Shown here in pieces: positions 7,007 to 15,065 of a stretch of DNA of 35,498 nt. Both the position numbers and the translations under genes were made by a program. The DNA comes from Chloroflexota bacterium (GTDB lineage: Bacteria > Chloroflexota > Anaerolineae > UBA2200). The notes beneath the pieces are model-generated. The model searched no databases and had not been told where the DNA came from. It saw only the letters and a list, made by a program, of their open reading frames with translations. Position 1 is the stretch's first letter. The number at the start of each line of letters is the position of its first letter. The stretch spans positions 1 through 35,498 of the forward strand of contig JACIWW010000029.1 of NCBI GenBank assembly GCA_014360905.1. Reading direction: 5' to 3'.

Positions 7007-9832
7007 TTACTTCGGTTGAGTTGGTACAGACCTCTGACGTTCACGGTAGCGCAGCCACATCTTGCGCAATTCGTCCATCAATAGCAAGGACGGCGTCCAG
7101 GCAAACAGGAACAACCAGTTCTGCAATGGGAAGGACGCTGTGCCAAAAATGCTTTGAAACAATGGGACATAAATAATCAGTCCGACGACCGCGAGTTCGC
7201 TGAGGATACCCACCCATAGCAACCGGTTGTTCCACGGACTCACACGAAAGGTAGAGATTCGCTCTGAACGCTGGGCGAACAAGTTGCCAATCTGGGTCGT
7301 TACGACTGCAGCAAGCGCCATAGCCGTTGCAGAACGGTACAGAATGCCACTCGAAGGCAAATCCAACCATTGCCCCCGGTAGCCGTTCATCCAGTACTGC
7401 AGGTAAAAGGCGGCCATCGTCGCCAAACTTTGTACTGGTCCCAACCAGAGATATGCACGAGCCAGCAGGGCAGGGGTAATGGCATGCTCTTTCAAATTGC
7501 GCGGGGGACGATCCATCAACCCAGGTTCTGGGGGCTCAGCACCTAGAGCCAGGGCAGGCACGATGTCGGTGCCTAGGTCAATGGAGAGAATTTGCATCAC
7601 ATTCAGGGCCAATGGGATGCGCGCCCGGCTGAGTGCAAAAAGGATAAAGGGCACGGCTTCAGGCGTGTTGCTAGTAAAGATGTACGTGATGAATTTCTTG
7701 ATATTGGCATAGACCGCTCGCCCTTCCTCTATGGCATTGACAATGGAGGCGAAATTATCGTCCGTCAGGACCATATCCGCTGCCTCCTTAGCCACATCGG
7801 TGCCAGCGAGTCCCATTGCCACTCCGATGTTCGCCTTTTTCAAGGCCGGCGCATCATTGACCCCGTCACCTGTGACCGCCACAATGTGTCCCATCTTCTG
7901 AAGCGCGCTAACCACACGCAGTTTGTGCTCTGGAGCCACACGGGCGAAGATGACCTCAGCCTGCAAAGCTTCCTGCAGCTTCCCGTCATCCATGGCATCC
8001 AATTCGCTGCCGCTGATGATGCGGGGATTTCTGGTGCGGATGATGCCTATGCGGCGGGCGATGCTTTCCGCGGTCAGCCCATAATCTCCGGTGATCATCA
8101 CTACGCGTATACCAGCACGATGACATTTCTCTACAGCTTCCGCCACTTCTGGTCGGGGTGGATCCATCATCGCTACCAACCCGAGAAAGGTCAGATCACG
8201 CTCGACGTCCTGGGCTGTATACTCTGATGGAGCATAACAGGATGCATCTCCTGCTAGTGAGCGCATGGCAACAGCCAGTACACGCAATCCGTTGCGTGCA
8301 TACTCGTCATTGGCAGCGATAATTTGTGCACGCATGGCCTCATCCAAGGGACGCTGCAGACCATCCATTTGGATATGGCTACATAGCGCCAGCGTTTCTT
8401 TTGGCGCGCCTTTGACATAGGCTACTCGCACGGTTCCGCTCTGCCGAACCATGCTCATGCGTTTGCGACGCGACTCGAAGGGGAGTTCGCACAAACATGG
8501 GGCTTGGCGCATTTCGGTTTCCAGGTCGAGCCCACCTTTGAGGGCCAGTACTTGTAAAGCGGCTTCAGTGGGATCGCCTAGCACTGACCAGCGTGGGGAA
8601 TCATCGTTAGGAGGCAGGAGATGAGCATTGTTGCAGAGGACGCCAGCGACAAGCAATTGCCGTAGATCGCCATCTACAGGGATCGGGATAGGTTGTCCAG
8701 CGGACAGGATTCGACCCTCAGGCGCATAACCAACGCCAGTTACGGTCAGTTGCCGTCCGGCTACCCACAGGCCGCGCACCGTCATTTCATTCTGAGTGAG
8801 TGTGCCAGTCTTGTCGGTGCAGATGATGCTGGTGCAGCCCAGCGTCTCGACGGCGGAGAGTTTCTTAATCAAAGCATGGCGTTGAGCCATGCGCTGTGTA
8901 CCCATAGCCAAGGCTAGGGTCACCGTGGGCAGCAGCCCCTCGGGCACAAATGCAACGATCATGCCTAGGGAAAAGATAAAGCTCTCGGCCAGATTGATGC
9001 CAACCAACGCGGCAGCCAACACGAAGAAGATCAAGCCGACTCCCACCGCCACGGCCGTGACCACTTTGGTTACGTTGCTCAACTCTTGCTGCAAGGGGCT
9101 TGGCTCTTCCTCCAATGCTTGCGTGAAATGGGCGATTCTGCCGAACTCGGTTTTCATGCCTGTCGCAAAGACAACTGCCTTGCCTGTGCCAGCAACCACA
9201 TTTGTGCCGGCAAAGACCAGGTTGGGCAACTCGCTACGAGCCAAGTCCGTTTGCAGAACAGCTTCGCTCGTCTTGTGCACTGGGTGGGATTCTCCCGTGA
9301 GGGTGGATTGGTCTATCTGGAGTTCCACCTCATGCACTAGGCGGCCATCGGCAGAGATGTGATCCCCCTCACTCAACAGCAGCACATCGCCGGGCACCAA
9401 TTCCTCAGCAGGAATGTGCTGCTCCTCTCCCTCGCGCAACACACGGGCATAAGTTGGAAGGAGACGGCGCAAAGCCTCGGCGGCTTTCTCTGCACGATAT
9501 TCCTGCCAGAAGCTGAAAGCGCCGTTGATGAAATTGACTAGCCAAATCGCGATGCCTAACTGGGGCATCTGAGCGATGAAAGCGATTGCACCACCAACCC
9601 ACAGCAGGATTGCCATGAGGTGGGTAAAATTGACCAGGAAGCGCAGGATAAGGGGTTTGCCTTTCACCTTATGGATGGCGTTTCGTCCAAAGCGTCGCAG
9701 GCGCTCGGCAGCTTCTGCCTGCGTTAATCCCCCCGGGCGCGTATCCAGGGCCTGGTATACTTCTGCAATTGCTAGAGCATGGATCAGCTCTAGGTTATCT
9801 GTTTCAGTAGGGGCATTGGTCTGTCTGCTCAT
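7007..9832 (-). CDS. P-type cation-transporting ATPase, type II (Na+,K+-ATPase-like ion site)
   Basis: A 941-residue pump. Visible in order: N-terminal cation-ATPase domain; TGES in the actuator domain (LTGESHPVHKT); PEGLL in membrane segment M4; the phosphorylated aspartate D340 in DKTGTLTQNE; KGAP in the nucleotide domain; DPPR; MITGD; TGDGVNDAPALKKA; and a C-terminal cation-ATPase domain. M5 reads TSNTPEAVPF and M6 reads IDLGTDIVPALAL with D752 and D756. These match Ser775, Asn776, Glu779, Asp804 and Asp808 of animal Na+,K+-ATPase better than the Ca2+-pump pattern. The ion is inferred, not proved. ATG 9832 is preferred over a TTG six codons earlier; neither has a clear ribosome binding site. 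The gene lies 26 bases after the molybdoenzyme gene and 37 before the first TrkA gene. Confidence 0.92.
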   Translation of the reverse strand: MSRQTNAPTETDNLELIHALAIAEVYQALDTRPGGLTQAEAAERLRRFGRNAIHKVKGKPLILRFLVNFTHLMAILLWVGGAIAFIAQMPQLGIAIWLVNFINGAFSFWQEYRAEKAAEALRRLLPTYARVLREGEEQHIPAEELVPGDVLLLSEGDHISADGRLVHEVELQIDQSTLTGESHPVHKTSEAVLQTDLARSELPNLVFAGTNVVAGTGKAVVFATGMKTEFGRIAHFTQALEEEPSPLQQELSNVTKVVTAVAVGVGLIFFVLAAALVGINLAESFIFSLGMIVAFVPEGLLPTVTLALAMGTQRMAQRHALIKKLSAVETLGCTSIICTDKTGTLTQNEMTVRGLWVAGRQLTVTGVGYAPEGRILSAGQPIPIPVDGDLRQLLVAGVLCNNAHLLPPNDDSPRWSVLGDPTEAALQVLALKGGLDLETEMRQAPCLCELPFESRRKRMSMVRQSGTVRVAYVKGAPKETLALCSHIQMDGLQRPLDEAMRAQIIAANDEYARNGLRVLAVAMRSLAGDASCYAPSEYTAQDVERDLTFLGLVAMMDPPRPEVAEAVEKCHRAGIRVVMITGDYGLTAESIARRIGIIRTRNPRIISGSELDAMDDGKLQEALQAEVIFARVAPEHKLRVVSALQKMGHIVAVTGDGVNDAPALKKANIGVAMGLAGTDVAKEAADMVLTDDNFASIVNAIEEGRAVYANIKKFITYIFTSNTPEAVPFILFALSRARIPLALNVMQILSIDLGTDIVPALALGAEPPEPGLMDRPPRNLKEHAITPALLARAYLWLGPVQSLATMAAFYLQYWMNGYRGQWLDLPSSGILYRSATAMALAAVVTTQIGNLFAQRSERISTFRVSPWNNRLLWVGILSELAVVGLIIYVPLFQSIFGTASFPLQNWLFLFAWTPSLLLMDELRKMWLRYRERQRSVPTQPK

Positions 9833-9858
9833 GCGATTTTCAAGGGTCAAAGATAGCG

Positions 9859-10452
9859 CTAACTATATCTCTCTTCTTTCCATGGGTCACCGTGATTGTG
9901 GTATCCACGGGATTCCCAAAAGCCGGGCATATCCTTTGCTCTGAATTCGATGCCAGTAACCCATTTGGCGCTTTTCCAAAAGTAGAGTCTAGGTATGACT
10001 AGCCGCACTGGATAACCATGCGCTGGCGTGAGAGGTTGATGGTCATGCTCCATGGCGAATAACGCATCCAATGCGAAGAAATCGTCCAGCGTGAGATTGG
10101 TCGTGAAATTACCTGCGGCGTGGACGATGACAAATTTGGCCTCAGGGAGTATCGTGGTCAAGCTCTTGATCGTGTTGGTGCTTATCCCTCCCCACAGGTT
10201 GTTCAGTCGTGACCAACCTGTGACGCAATGGATGTCAGAGAACACCTTCACACGGGGCAAGGCAGTGAATTCTTCATAACTCAAAACTCGTTTTTCTTTG
10301 ACCAAGCCCGATATAGTGAACGTCCACTGAGCCAAGTCAATTTGGGACACAAAACCGTAATGCAGCACAGGCCATTTGTCAGTGAGCCGCTGGCCCGGGG
10401 GTATCCGGTTTACTCTTTTTGTATCCGGGCTAATGATGATTTCTTCGTCCAT
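9859..10452 (-). CDS. Molybdopterin-dependent oxidoreductase, sulfite oxidase/YedY-like
   Basis: A 197-residue protein of the oxidoreductase molybdopterin-binding fold. Its key feature is the single cysteine C76 in FSDIHCVTGWSRLNN, the expected Mo ligand, followed by W-x-G-I and by VIPRLYFWKSAKWVTGIEF, which matches the conserved K-[ST]-x-KW region near the end of the domain. It lacks a twin-arginine or other signal peptide and the dimerisation domain of sulfite oxidases, so it is a minimal cytoplasmic version, like many archaeal and Chloroflexota homologues. The substrate is unknown. AAAGGAG lies six bases before the ATG. It is the first gene of the pump/TrkA run, with a candidate promoter immediately upstream. 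A mobB gene at 21729 is not adjacent and need not serve this enzyme. Confidence 0.85.
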   Translation of the reverse strand: MDEEIIISPDTKRVNRIPPGQRLTDKWPVLHYGFVSQIDLAQWTFTISGLVKEKRVLSYEEFTALPRVKVFSDIHCVTGWSRLNNLWGGISTNTIKSLTTILPEAKFVIVHAAGNFTTNLTLDDFFALDALFAMEHDHQPLTPAHGYPVRLVIPRLYFWKSAKWVTGIEFRAKDMPGFWESRGYHNHGDPWKEERYS

Positions 10453-10472
10453 GTCTTACTCCTTTGATGCTA

Positions 10473-10501
10473 AGTATAATCTGAATTTCCCGCTGCTCCA
10501 A
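10473..10501 (-). promoter_or_regulatory. Candidate promoter of the molybdoenzyme-ATPase-TrkA operon
   Basis: On the minus strand TTGGAG (10496-10501) is followed after 17 bases by TATACT (10473-10478). Transcription would start near 10466, leaving only about 14 bases before the ATG but still including the AAAGGAG site. Confidence 0.4.
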
Positions 10502-10883
10502 GCTAGCAGAGCCCAGGTTAGGGCATAGCTTCGGACCACTGCTTGATATACTACCTCGAAACATCATTCTGAGCCACTAAGCGGCAAAGAATCACTTTTG
10601 GGAGATTTCGCTTAGAGATGGAGAACCAGAGATTGGCAGGGATGTTCCAACTCGTGTCCGAAGTTCATGGGGGCAACTTAGGCAAAGGATGAATTTAGCA
10701 TGTACTGACTTCGCCATATTGGAGCACGTCGCAGGAAGGGTCTGCACGGTTAAGGAGGCTCGGAGTGCAATCCAAATGGTAGCGGAGCTTGCCAGATACC
10801 CAGCTCCGTCGTGGGCTCTCTGAGGTTTTGCAAGTTTCTTGCCAGAGTGACACGAATGGGTAGCGCGATCCGCGGGTTAGAAC
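10502..10883. other. Intergenic stretch without a recognised gene
   Basis: About 380 bases between the promoter of the pump operon and the stop of the degV gene. I find no convincing reading frame with a ribosome binding site, no RNA gene and no strong hairpin. It may be spacer or the decayed remains of a gene. Confidence 0.4.
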
Positions 10884-11741
10884 CTAGTCCTTATGCTGCA
10901 CAATGGCTGCGGCAATCACTCCTGGACCAGCATGGCTGGATAGGACAGCGCCTGTTTCTGTCATCATGACCTGCTCGAGCGGAAAGTGGATGCACTCCGC
11001 AAGCGTGCGGGCGAAAGAGGGTGCAGCCGCAGCATTGGTCTGTCTGGTGTAAACGACGATGAGCATTTCTGCCGGGGCCCGGCTAGCAATTTCTTGCTGA
11101 ATACGCTCCAGTCCCTTCTCACGCGAGCGAGCAGCGCCCAGCAGTTTGAGTTGGCCATCTATCACTTCGAGAATAGGTTTGATATTTAACATGCGGACCA
11201 CACGTTCCAGCACGGGAATAATCTGATCAGCGCGTCCACCCCGTCGCAAGTACTCGATGGTATCCAGAACAATGAACAGGTGCGTACGGGCGCGGATGTT
11301 TTCAAGTTGGGTCAGGATTTCTTCGAGGCTTTTGCCCTCTGCGGCTGCCTTGGCAGCGGTTATCGCCTGATAGGCCTGGGCTAGCGAGAGAGAAAGCGTG
11401 TCAAAGACCGTGACTTGCCCGGGAAAATTTTGCGCGGCAGCATAGGCTGAGTTAAGCGTTCCGCTATGTTTGCTCGTGATCGTTAAGCACAGGACGTGAT
11501 TGCCTTGTCCGATCAATTCCGCGAATACTTGCTCGAACATCCCGGTGGCTGGCTGTGAAGTCTGGGGGTAAGGTGGCCCTTTTTCCGCTTTTTTCCAGAA
11601 CTCGTCCACCGATAGCTGGCCATCCAGATACACCTCTTCGCCAAAGCGCACGACCAGCGGCACTACGGTAATGCCATATCGGGCGCAAAGCTCTTGGGGC
11701 AGGTCTGCCCCACTATCGGTGACTATCGCAATTTTAGGCAT
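10884..11741 (-). CDS. DegV family fatty-acid-binding protein
   Basis: A 285-residue protein with the family hallmarks: TDSGADLP near the N-terminus, TSQPATGMFEQVF, LTITSKHSGTLNSAY in the first domain, and EYLRRGGRADQ with IKPILEV in the second. DegV/FakB proteins bind a fatty acid carboxylate and, in Firmicutes, present it to the kinase FakA. No fakA is in the window. ATG 11741 is chosen because the protein then begins MPKIAIVTDSG and AGGAG lies about nine bases upstream; an ATG six codons earlier is possible. The gene stands alone, with a 143-base longer gap to its left neighbour than is usual in this window and a divergent plus-strand gene to its right. Confidence 0.9.
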   Translation of the reverse strand: MPKIAIVTDSGADLPQELCARYGITVVPLVVRFGEEVYLDGQLSVDEFWKKAEKGPPYPQTSQPATGMFEQVFAELIGQGNHVLCLTITSKHSGTLNSAYAAAQNFPGQVTVFDTLSLSLAQAYQAITAAKAAAEGKSLEEILTQLENIRARTHLFIVLDTIEYLRRGGRADQIIPVLERVVRMLNIKPILEVIDGQLKLLGAARSREKGLERIQQEIASRAPAEMLIVVYTRQTNAAAAPSFARTLAECIHFPLEQVMMTETGAVLSSHAGPGVIAAAIVQHKD

Positions 11742-11985
11742 ATTCTCTTCTCCTGACATTTATATTTGCTTACAAAACACGCTATAAGAGCATTGGTTAC
11801 GCAAGATAGCGGGATTTCTATTTACATCCACTTGGGCCCAAGGGAGGAAGCGGTGTACAATGCCCTCTGGCGAGCCAAGAGGATGGAAAGACGCGATGGG
11901 CATGGGCCAGAGGTCCTGCTGTCGATGCTGGGCAAAAGTTGCTGCATCAATACGGTAAATTGCGGTAAAGGCTCGCTAGCGATTT

Positions 11986-12005
11986 CATGCAATGCATGCT
12001 ATAAT
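11986..12005 (+). promoter_or_regulatory. Candidate -10 box with abutting palindrome
   Basis: A perfect inverted repeat CATGCA-A-TGCATG (11986-11998) touches a perfect TATAAT (12000-12005), 62 bases before the membrane-protein ATG. No good -35 box is visible at 16-18 bases, so the promoter could need an activator or the palindrome could be an operator. The rest of the 11742-12067 gap shows no gene I can support. Confidence 0.35.
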
Positions 12006-12067
12006 TAATTTATATTGGTTGCATTACTCACGCAAGACAATACGACAAGGAAAGGTGGTATGCGCTG

Positions 12068-12853
12068 ATGGGAAAGCATTGGGGGCGTGTGATTGCAGGA
12101 TTGCTCGTGATCATGGTGGGTGTGCTCTTGCTGCTGGCGCAATTGGGGTGGATTGTGCTCCAGGGAGCAGTGTGGGGCAGCCTGGCCTTGCTGGCCGGAG
12201 CGGTGGTCTTTGGCTCGCTATGGCTAAGCAATCCGGTTGAATGGTGGCCGCTGATCCCCGCTTGCATTATGCTAGCCTGGGGCTTGGGCTTGCTGTTCGG
12301 GGCTCTCGGGTTGCCTGGCTGGCTTATCCAGTTGGTTGGGTTTGGTGGCAGTGCCCTGCCTTTCTTCTACATTTTCTTCAAGCAGAGTGCCAAGGATGGT
12401 TGGTGGGCTCTCATCCCGGCGGGTATCCTTAGCGCTTGGGGAGTGAGTTCTTTGCTGGACGGGCTGGGGCTGCCGGATGTGCTGGTCAATCTGGTGGGCT
12501 TTTGGGGCAGTGCTGTGCCTTTCCTGCTCATCTTCGCCTTGGATCGCCGCAAGAATTGGTGGGCGCTCATTCCCGGCGGCGTCATGGCCTTCATGGGACT
12601 GGTGATGGCATTGGGCCAGTGGTTGGGCGAGGAGTGGATTCCTACCCTCATCATGTTAGGTATAGCGGCTGTGTTTTTGGCGATTTTTGCCGTGGATCGC
12701 CGCAACTGGTGGGCCTTGATACCGGCAGGAGTGCTGACCGTGGTGGGCATAGGCGTGGGGCCATTGGGTGCGACGATGTGGATGCTCTGGCCAGTAGCAC
12801 TGATCCTGCTCGGTGTTTTTCTGATTGTGCGCACTCTTCTGGTACGAGGATAG
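12068..12853 (+). CDS. Membrane protein with four WW-x-LIP repeats
   Basis: A 261-residue, almost wholly hydrophobic protein with about eight membrane segments. The short motif WWxLIPxG recurs four times (WWPLIPAC, WWALIPAG, WWALIPGG, WWALIPAG) about every 55-60 residues. The second, third and fourth copies are preceded by a charged patch (KDG, DRRKN, DRRN). The protein therefore looks like an internal repeat of a two-helix unit (helix, DRR loop, WWALIP helix). I do not recognise a named family; the pattern loosely resembles LiaF/DUF5668-type envelope membrane segments. A GGAAAGGTGG stretch upstream can serve as ribosome binding site. It precedes the small CXXC gene by 46 bases and may be co-transcribed. 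No function is claimed. Confidence 0.7.
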   Translation: MGKHWGRVIAGLLVIMVGVLLLLAQLGWIVLQGAVWGSLALLAGAVVFGSLWLSNPVEWWPLIPACIMLAWGLGLLFGALGLPGWLIQLVGFGGSALPFFYIFFKQSAKDGWWALIPAGILSAWGVSSLLDGLGLPDVLVNLVGFWGSAVPFLLIFALDRRKNWWALIPGGVMAFMGLVMALGQWLGEEWIPTLIMLGIAAVFLAIFAVDRRNWWALIPAGVLTVVGIGVGPLGATMWMLWPVALILLGVFLIVRTLLVRG

Positions 12854-12899
12854 CGTAGGTAGCACCAGGTGTTGCCATTAACTCAGATGTTGTGCTGCT

Positions 12900-13082
12900 A
12901 TGGTTGCTGAACAAAGACCAACCGAGTCAAATACTACAGGGTATGCACGAGCGCGGGCAATCAACCGCATTCTCCTTGTGGTGGCATTGTTTGCCATTGC
13001 GCTTGGTTTGGCATGGGGTCAGGCGCTCATTACCTGGCTGAATGCGACTCTGCTTTGCTCATCCTGCATTGGCATCCAATAG
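12900..13082 (+). CDS. Small CXXC membrane protein, CD1871A-like
   Basis: A 60-residue protein with a polar N-terminus, a single membrane helix (about 24-45) and a C-terminal LLCSSCIGIQ. The ending, a CXXC followed by IGI directly after the helix, is what I recall for the CD1871A family of small CXXC proteins. It sits 65 bases before a NapH-like iron-sulfur membrane protein, which supports a redox role such as metal or thiol handling at the membrane. The ribosome binding site is weak. The length and composition alone would not be convincing, but the tail motif and the neighbour make it likely real. Confidence 0.6.
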   Translation: MVAEQRPTESNTTGYARARAINRILLVVALFAIALGLAWGQALITWLNATLLCSSCIGIQ

Positions 13083-13118
13083 GAAGATGGCAAGTTTGTA
13101 GTACCATAGGTTCGTAGT

Positions 13119-13134
13119 GCGCACTTTAGTGCGC
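13119..13134. repeat. Palindrome before the NapH-like gene
   Basis: GCGCACTTTAGTGCGC is a perfect 7+7 inverted repeat with a two-base centre, ending 13 bases before the ATG of the NapH-like gene. The tiny loop suits a DNA-binding site rather than an RNA hairpin. It could regulate the iron-sulfur protein; no regulator gene is adjacent. Confidence 0.35.
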
Positions 13135-13147
13135 TATTGTAGTGCTA

Positions 13148-14110
13148 ATGTGTTTGCTATCAATACCGAGGTTCAGGGAGTTAGCAATAACCAAAGTGTC
13201 TAGATTGATCTCTTTTTTGCTCACAGCGCGAAGGCGTTACGTCCAGGCCTTTTCGTTTCTCGTGATGAATTCGTTTGTCCTGCAGTCCTTGAAGGCTGTT
13301 CCTTGTTTGGGCATGAATTGTTACGCATGTCCTGCAGCTATCTTTGCCTGTCCTATTGGCACATTGCAGCATTTTGCCGCGATACATCAATTTCCCTTCT
13401 ATACCTTGGGTGTGCTTGGCTTGGTCGGAGCATTGATGGGGCGCCTGGCTTGTGGCTGGTTGTGTCCCTTTGGATGGTTCCAAGAACTGATGTATGGGCT
13501 GGGACGCAGGCTGCGCCCCGAGGATCTCCATCCCACTACATGGCGCTGGCCCGATCAGTGGGTGTCAAGCCACTTGGGCTGGTTGCGTTATGCATTCCTG
13601 ATCATGCTGGTAGGCATTGTTCCATTTTTCACGCACGAACCCTGGTTCTCTAAACTCTGTCCGGTTGGGACGATTGAGGCGGGTATTCCCTGGATTCTCC
13701 TGGATGCCGGCTTGCGTGCACAGGCAGGGTGGTTGTTTGTAGTGAAAGTAGTCATCTTGTTGGGGTTCCTCGTCTGGATGTTGGGTAGCAAGCGTCCATT
13801 CTGCCGCTTGGTCTGCCCTCTTGGGGCCATCTGGTCGCCCTTCAATCGGCTCAGCACGTTGCGTTTGGCTGTGGATGAGACAAGCTGCAGCCAATGCGGA
13901 CTTTGTCGCAGAGTATGCCCAGTGGACATCTGCATCTATGAAGATGCTAACTCCACAGGATGCATCCGCTGCATGGAATGCGTACGGGCCTGTCCAGAGG
14001 CAGCGATTCGTCTGCTAGGGGAAGAGGACAAGCAGATCTGCCGGGTTACGGAACACGGGATACGCGAAAACGTAAAACGGGATATGCAAAACGGAATACG
14101 TAAAACGTAA
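13148..14110 (+). CDS. NapH-like membrane 4Fe-4S polyferredoxin
   Basis: A 320-residue protein with about five membrane segments, the cysteine motifs of the NapH/CcoG-like family and a C-terminal ferredoxin domain. Visible are a cysteine cluster CLGMNCYACPAAIFACP, the signature CGWLCPFGWFQE, LCPVGTIE, CRLVCPLGA, and two classical 4Fe-4S motifs, CSQCGLCRRVCP and CIRCMECVRACP. Such proteins pass electrons from a membrane donor to a periplasmic or cytoplasmic reductase. The partner is not visible in the window. Neither the ATG at 13148 nor a GTG two codons earlier has a clear ribosome binding site. The last ~20 codons (after LLGEEDKQICRV) are read through a degenerate repeat tract, so the C-terminus is probably a recent, functionless extension. 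It converges with the DUF3786 gene. Confidence 0.88.
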   Translation: MCLLSIPRFRELAITKVSRLISFLLTARRRYVQAFSFLVMNSFVLQSLKAVPCLGMNCYACPAAIFACPIGTLQHFAAIHQFPFYTLGVLGLVGALMGRLACGWLCPFGWFQELMYGLGRRLRPEDLHPTTWRWPDQWVSSHLGWLRYAFLIMLVGIVPFFTHEPWFSKLCPVGTIEAGIPWILLDAGLRAQAGWLFVVKVVILLGFLVWMLGSKRPFCRLVCPLGAIWSPFNRLSTLRLAVDETSCSQCGLCRRVCPVDICIYEDANSTGCIRCMECVRACPEAAIRLLGEEDKQICRVTEHGIRENVKRDMQNGIRKT

Positions 14111-14130
14111 TGCGTGACGAGTTACACGTT
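14046..14130. repeat. Degenerate tract of 'taaaacg'-like units
   Basis: Short units such as acgtaaaacgg, gatatgcaaaacgg and aatacgtaaaacg recur imperfectly over about 85 bases between two convergent genes. The tract encodes the end of the NapH-like protein and supplies the stop codon of the DUF3786 gene. It resembles the low-complexity intergenic repeats common in Chloroflexota genomes (from memory). No terminator stem is evident inside. Confidence 0.55.
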
Positions 14131-14748
14131 GCCTGCTTTGATTAACTTGCTGGCTAGCATGCCCCCAAGCACGGCCAGGTCTTCGATGGGCAGGTAATGG
14201 CCAGCAGCCGCATCGAAAAGGACGTTCACAGTTGGCCCAAATTCTTCATCCCCGAGATGGAGAATGACCGCCATGCGTATACGAGGCAGCAGGCGAAACA
14301 TATAAGCGGCGTCACCGAAGGAGAGCCGCTCTCCGCCCAGAGCCTTTGCCGCCACGGCAAAGCCCTTGGCATCCCTCCCATAAGCCTGCACCAAGCGCAG
14401 GCTGGCGCGTTTCTGAAAGGCTTGGTCATAGATCAGCCCATCGGGCAGCTCACGAAACGTGATCCAACGGTCGGCTGGGAACGTCCCATCGGCGTGAATG
14501 AGGTAGTGCAGGATAATAAGGCGCGTGGTGATGTCTGCTTCTTGGCCGCTGGCATTGCGCACGGAAATGTGGGGAAAAGTGACGATATGCTCTTCTCCAA
14601 AAAAGGGAACCAGGAACTGTCCCCCTTCATCATCCTGGCGAAAGTCGCAGCCAGCCATATACGCTGTCTTGTAGGGTTCGAGTTTTTGCAAGTCGCGACA
14701 GGCCTTTTCCAAGGCAGTCTGGTATCCCATTTCTCTTGGACGAGGCAT
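14122..14748 (-). CDS. DUF3786 domain protein
   Basis: A 208-residue soluble protein. WITFRELPDGLIYDQAFQ in the middle and NVLFDAAAGHYLPIEDLAVLGGMLA near the C-terminus match the form I recall for DUF3786, a family of unknown function in anaerobes and often near iron-sulfur or corrinoid proteins. No catalytic motif is obvious. The start at 14748 is chosen because GGAGG lies four to five bases upstream; an in-frame start 18 codons earlier lacks one. The gene has a good candidate promoter 100 bases upstream, divergent from the giant surface-protein promoter. It converges with the NapH-like gene. The neighbour fits an anaerobic redox role but proves nothing. Confidence 0.8.
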   Translation of the reverse strand: MPRPREMGYQTALEKACRDLQKLEPYKTAYMAGCDFRQDDEGGQFLVPFFGEEHIVTFPHISVRNASGQEADITTRLIILHYLIHADGTFPADRWITFRELPDGLIYDQAFQKRASLRLVQAYGRDAKGFAVAAKALGGERLSFGDAAYMFRLLPRIRMAVILHLGDEEFGPTVNVLFDAAAGHYLPIEDLAVLGGMLASKLIKAGNV

Positions 14749-14851
14749 GGTTCCTCCAATCTTTTGTCTGCAAGAGTGCGTGCCCCCTTCCCGGGGCAAC
14801 ACGAGGCGTATCTTTCGTTTTTTGGTTTACGTCATTGATTATAGTGAAATT

Positions 14852-14879
14852 ATTATAACGGAATTCTCTTGTTTGGCAA
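14852..14879 (-). promoter_or_regulatory. Promoter for the DUF3786 gene
   Basis: Minus strand TTGCCA (14874-14879), 16-base spacer, perfect TATAAT (14852-14857). The transcript would begin near 14846 with a leader of about 100 bases. That leader contains a six-pair GC-rich hairpin (TGCCCC/GGGGCA, 14781-14798). Confidence 0.55.
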
Positions 14880-14968
14880 GCAGCAGATACCGAACAATGA
14901 CAATTCGGAGTACTGGGTGGACTTCCAGCAATTGAGTTACAAGAAAGTAAACGCGGATTGCGTGTATG

Positions 14969-14997
14969 TTGACAAATTGACACTTTCGTGGTAAGAT
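14969..14997 (+). promoter_or_regulatory. Promoter for the giant surface protein
   Basis: A perfect TTGACA (14969-14974) is followed after 17 bases by TAAGAT (14992-14997); transcription would start near 15004, about 62 bases before the ATG. A second TTGACA at 14977 has no -10 partner at suitable distance. It lies divergent from, and about 100 bases away from, the DUF3786 promoter. Confidence 0.55.
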
Positions 14998-15065
14998 AGT
15001 AAAGAAGATAAAGCCCCACGAACAGTGCCAGCTATCACAGTGAATTGCACAAGGGAGGAGGAGAA

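Noticed and set aside
11766-12008. An 80-codon plus-strand frame in the gap after degV
   Set aside because: No ribosome binding site, unlike its neighbours in composition, and it overlaps the candidate promoter of the membrane-protein gene.
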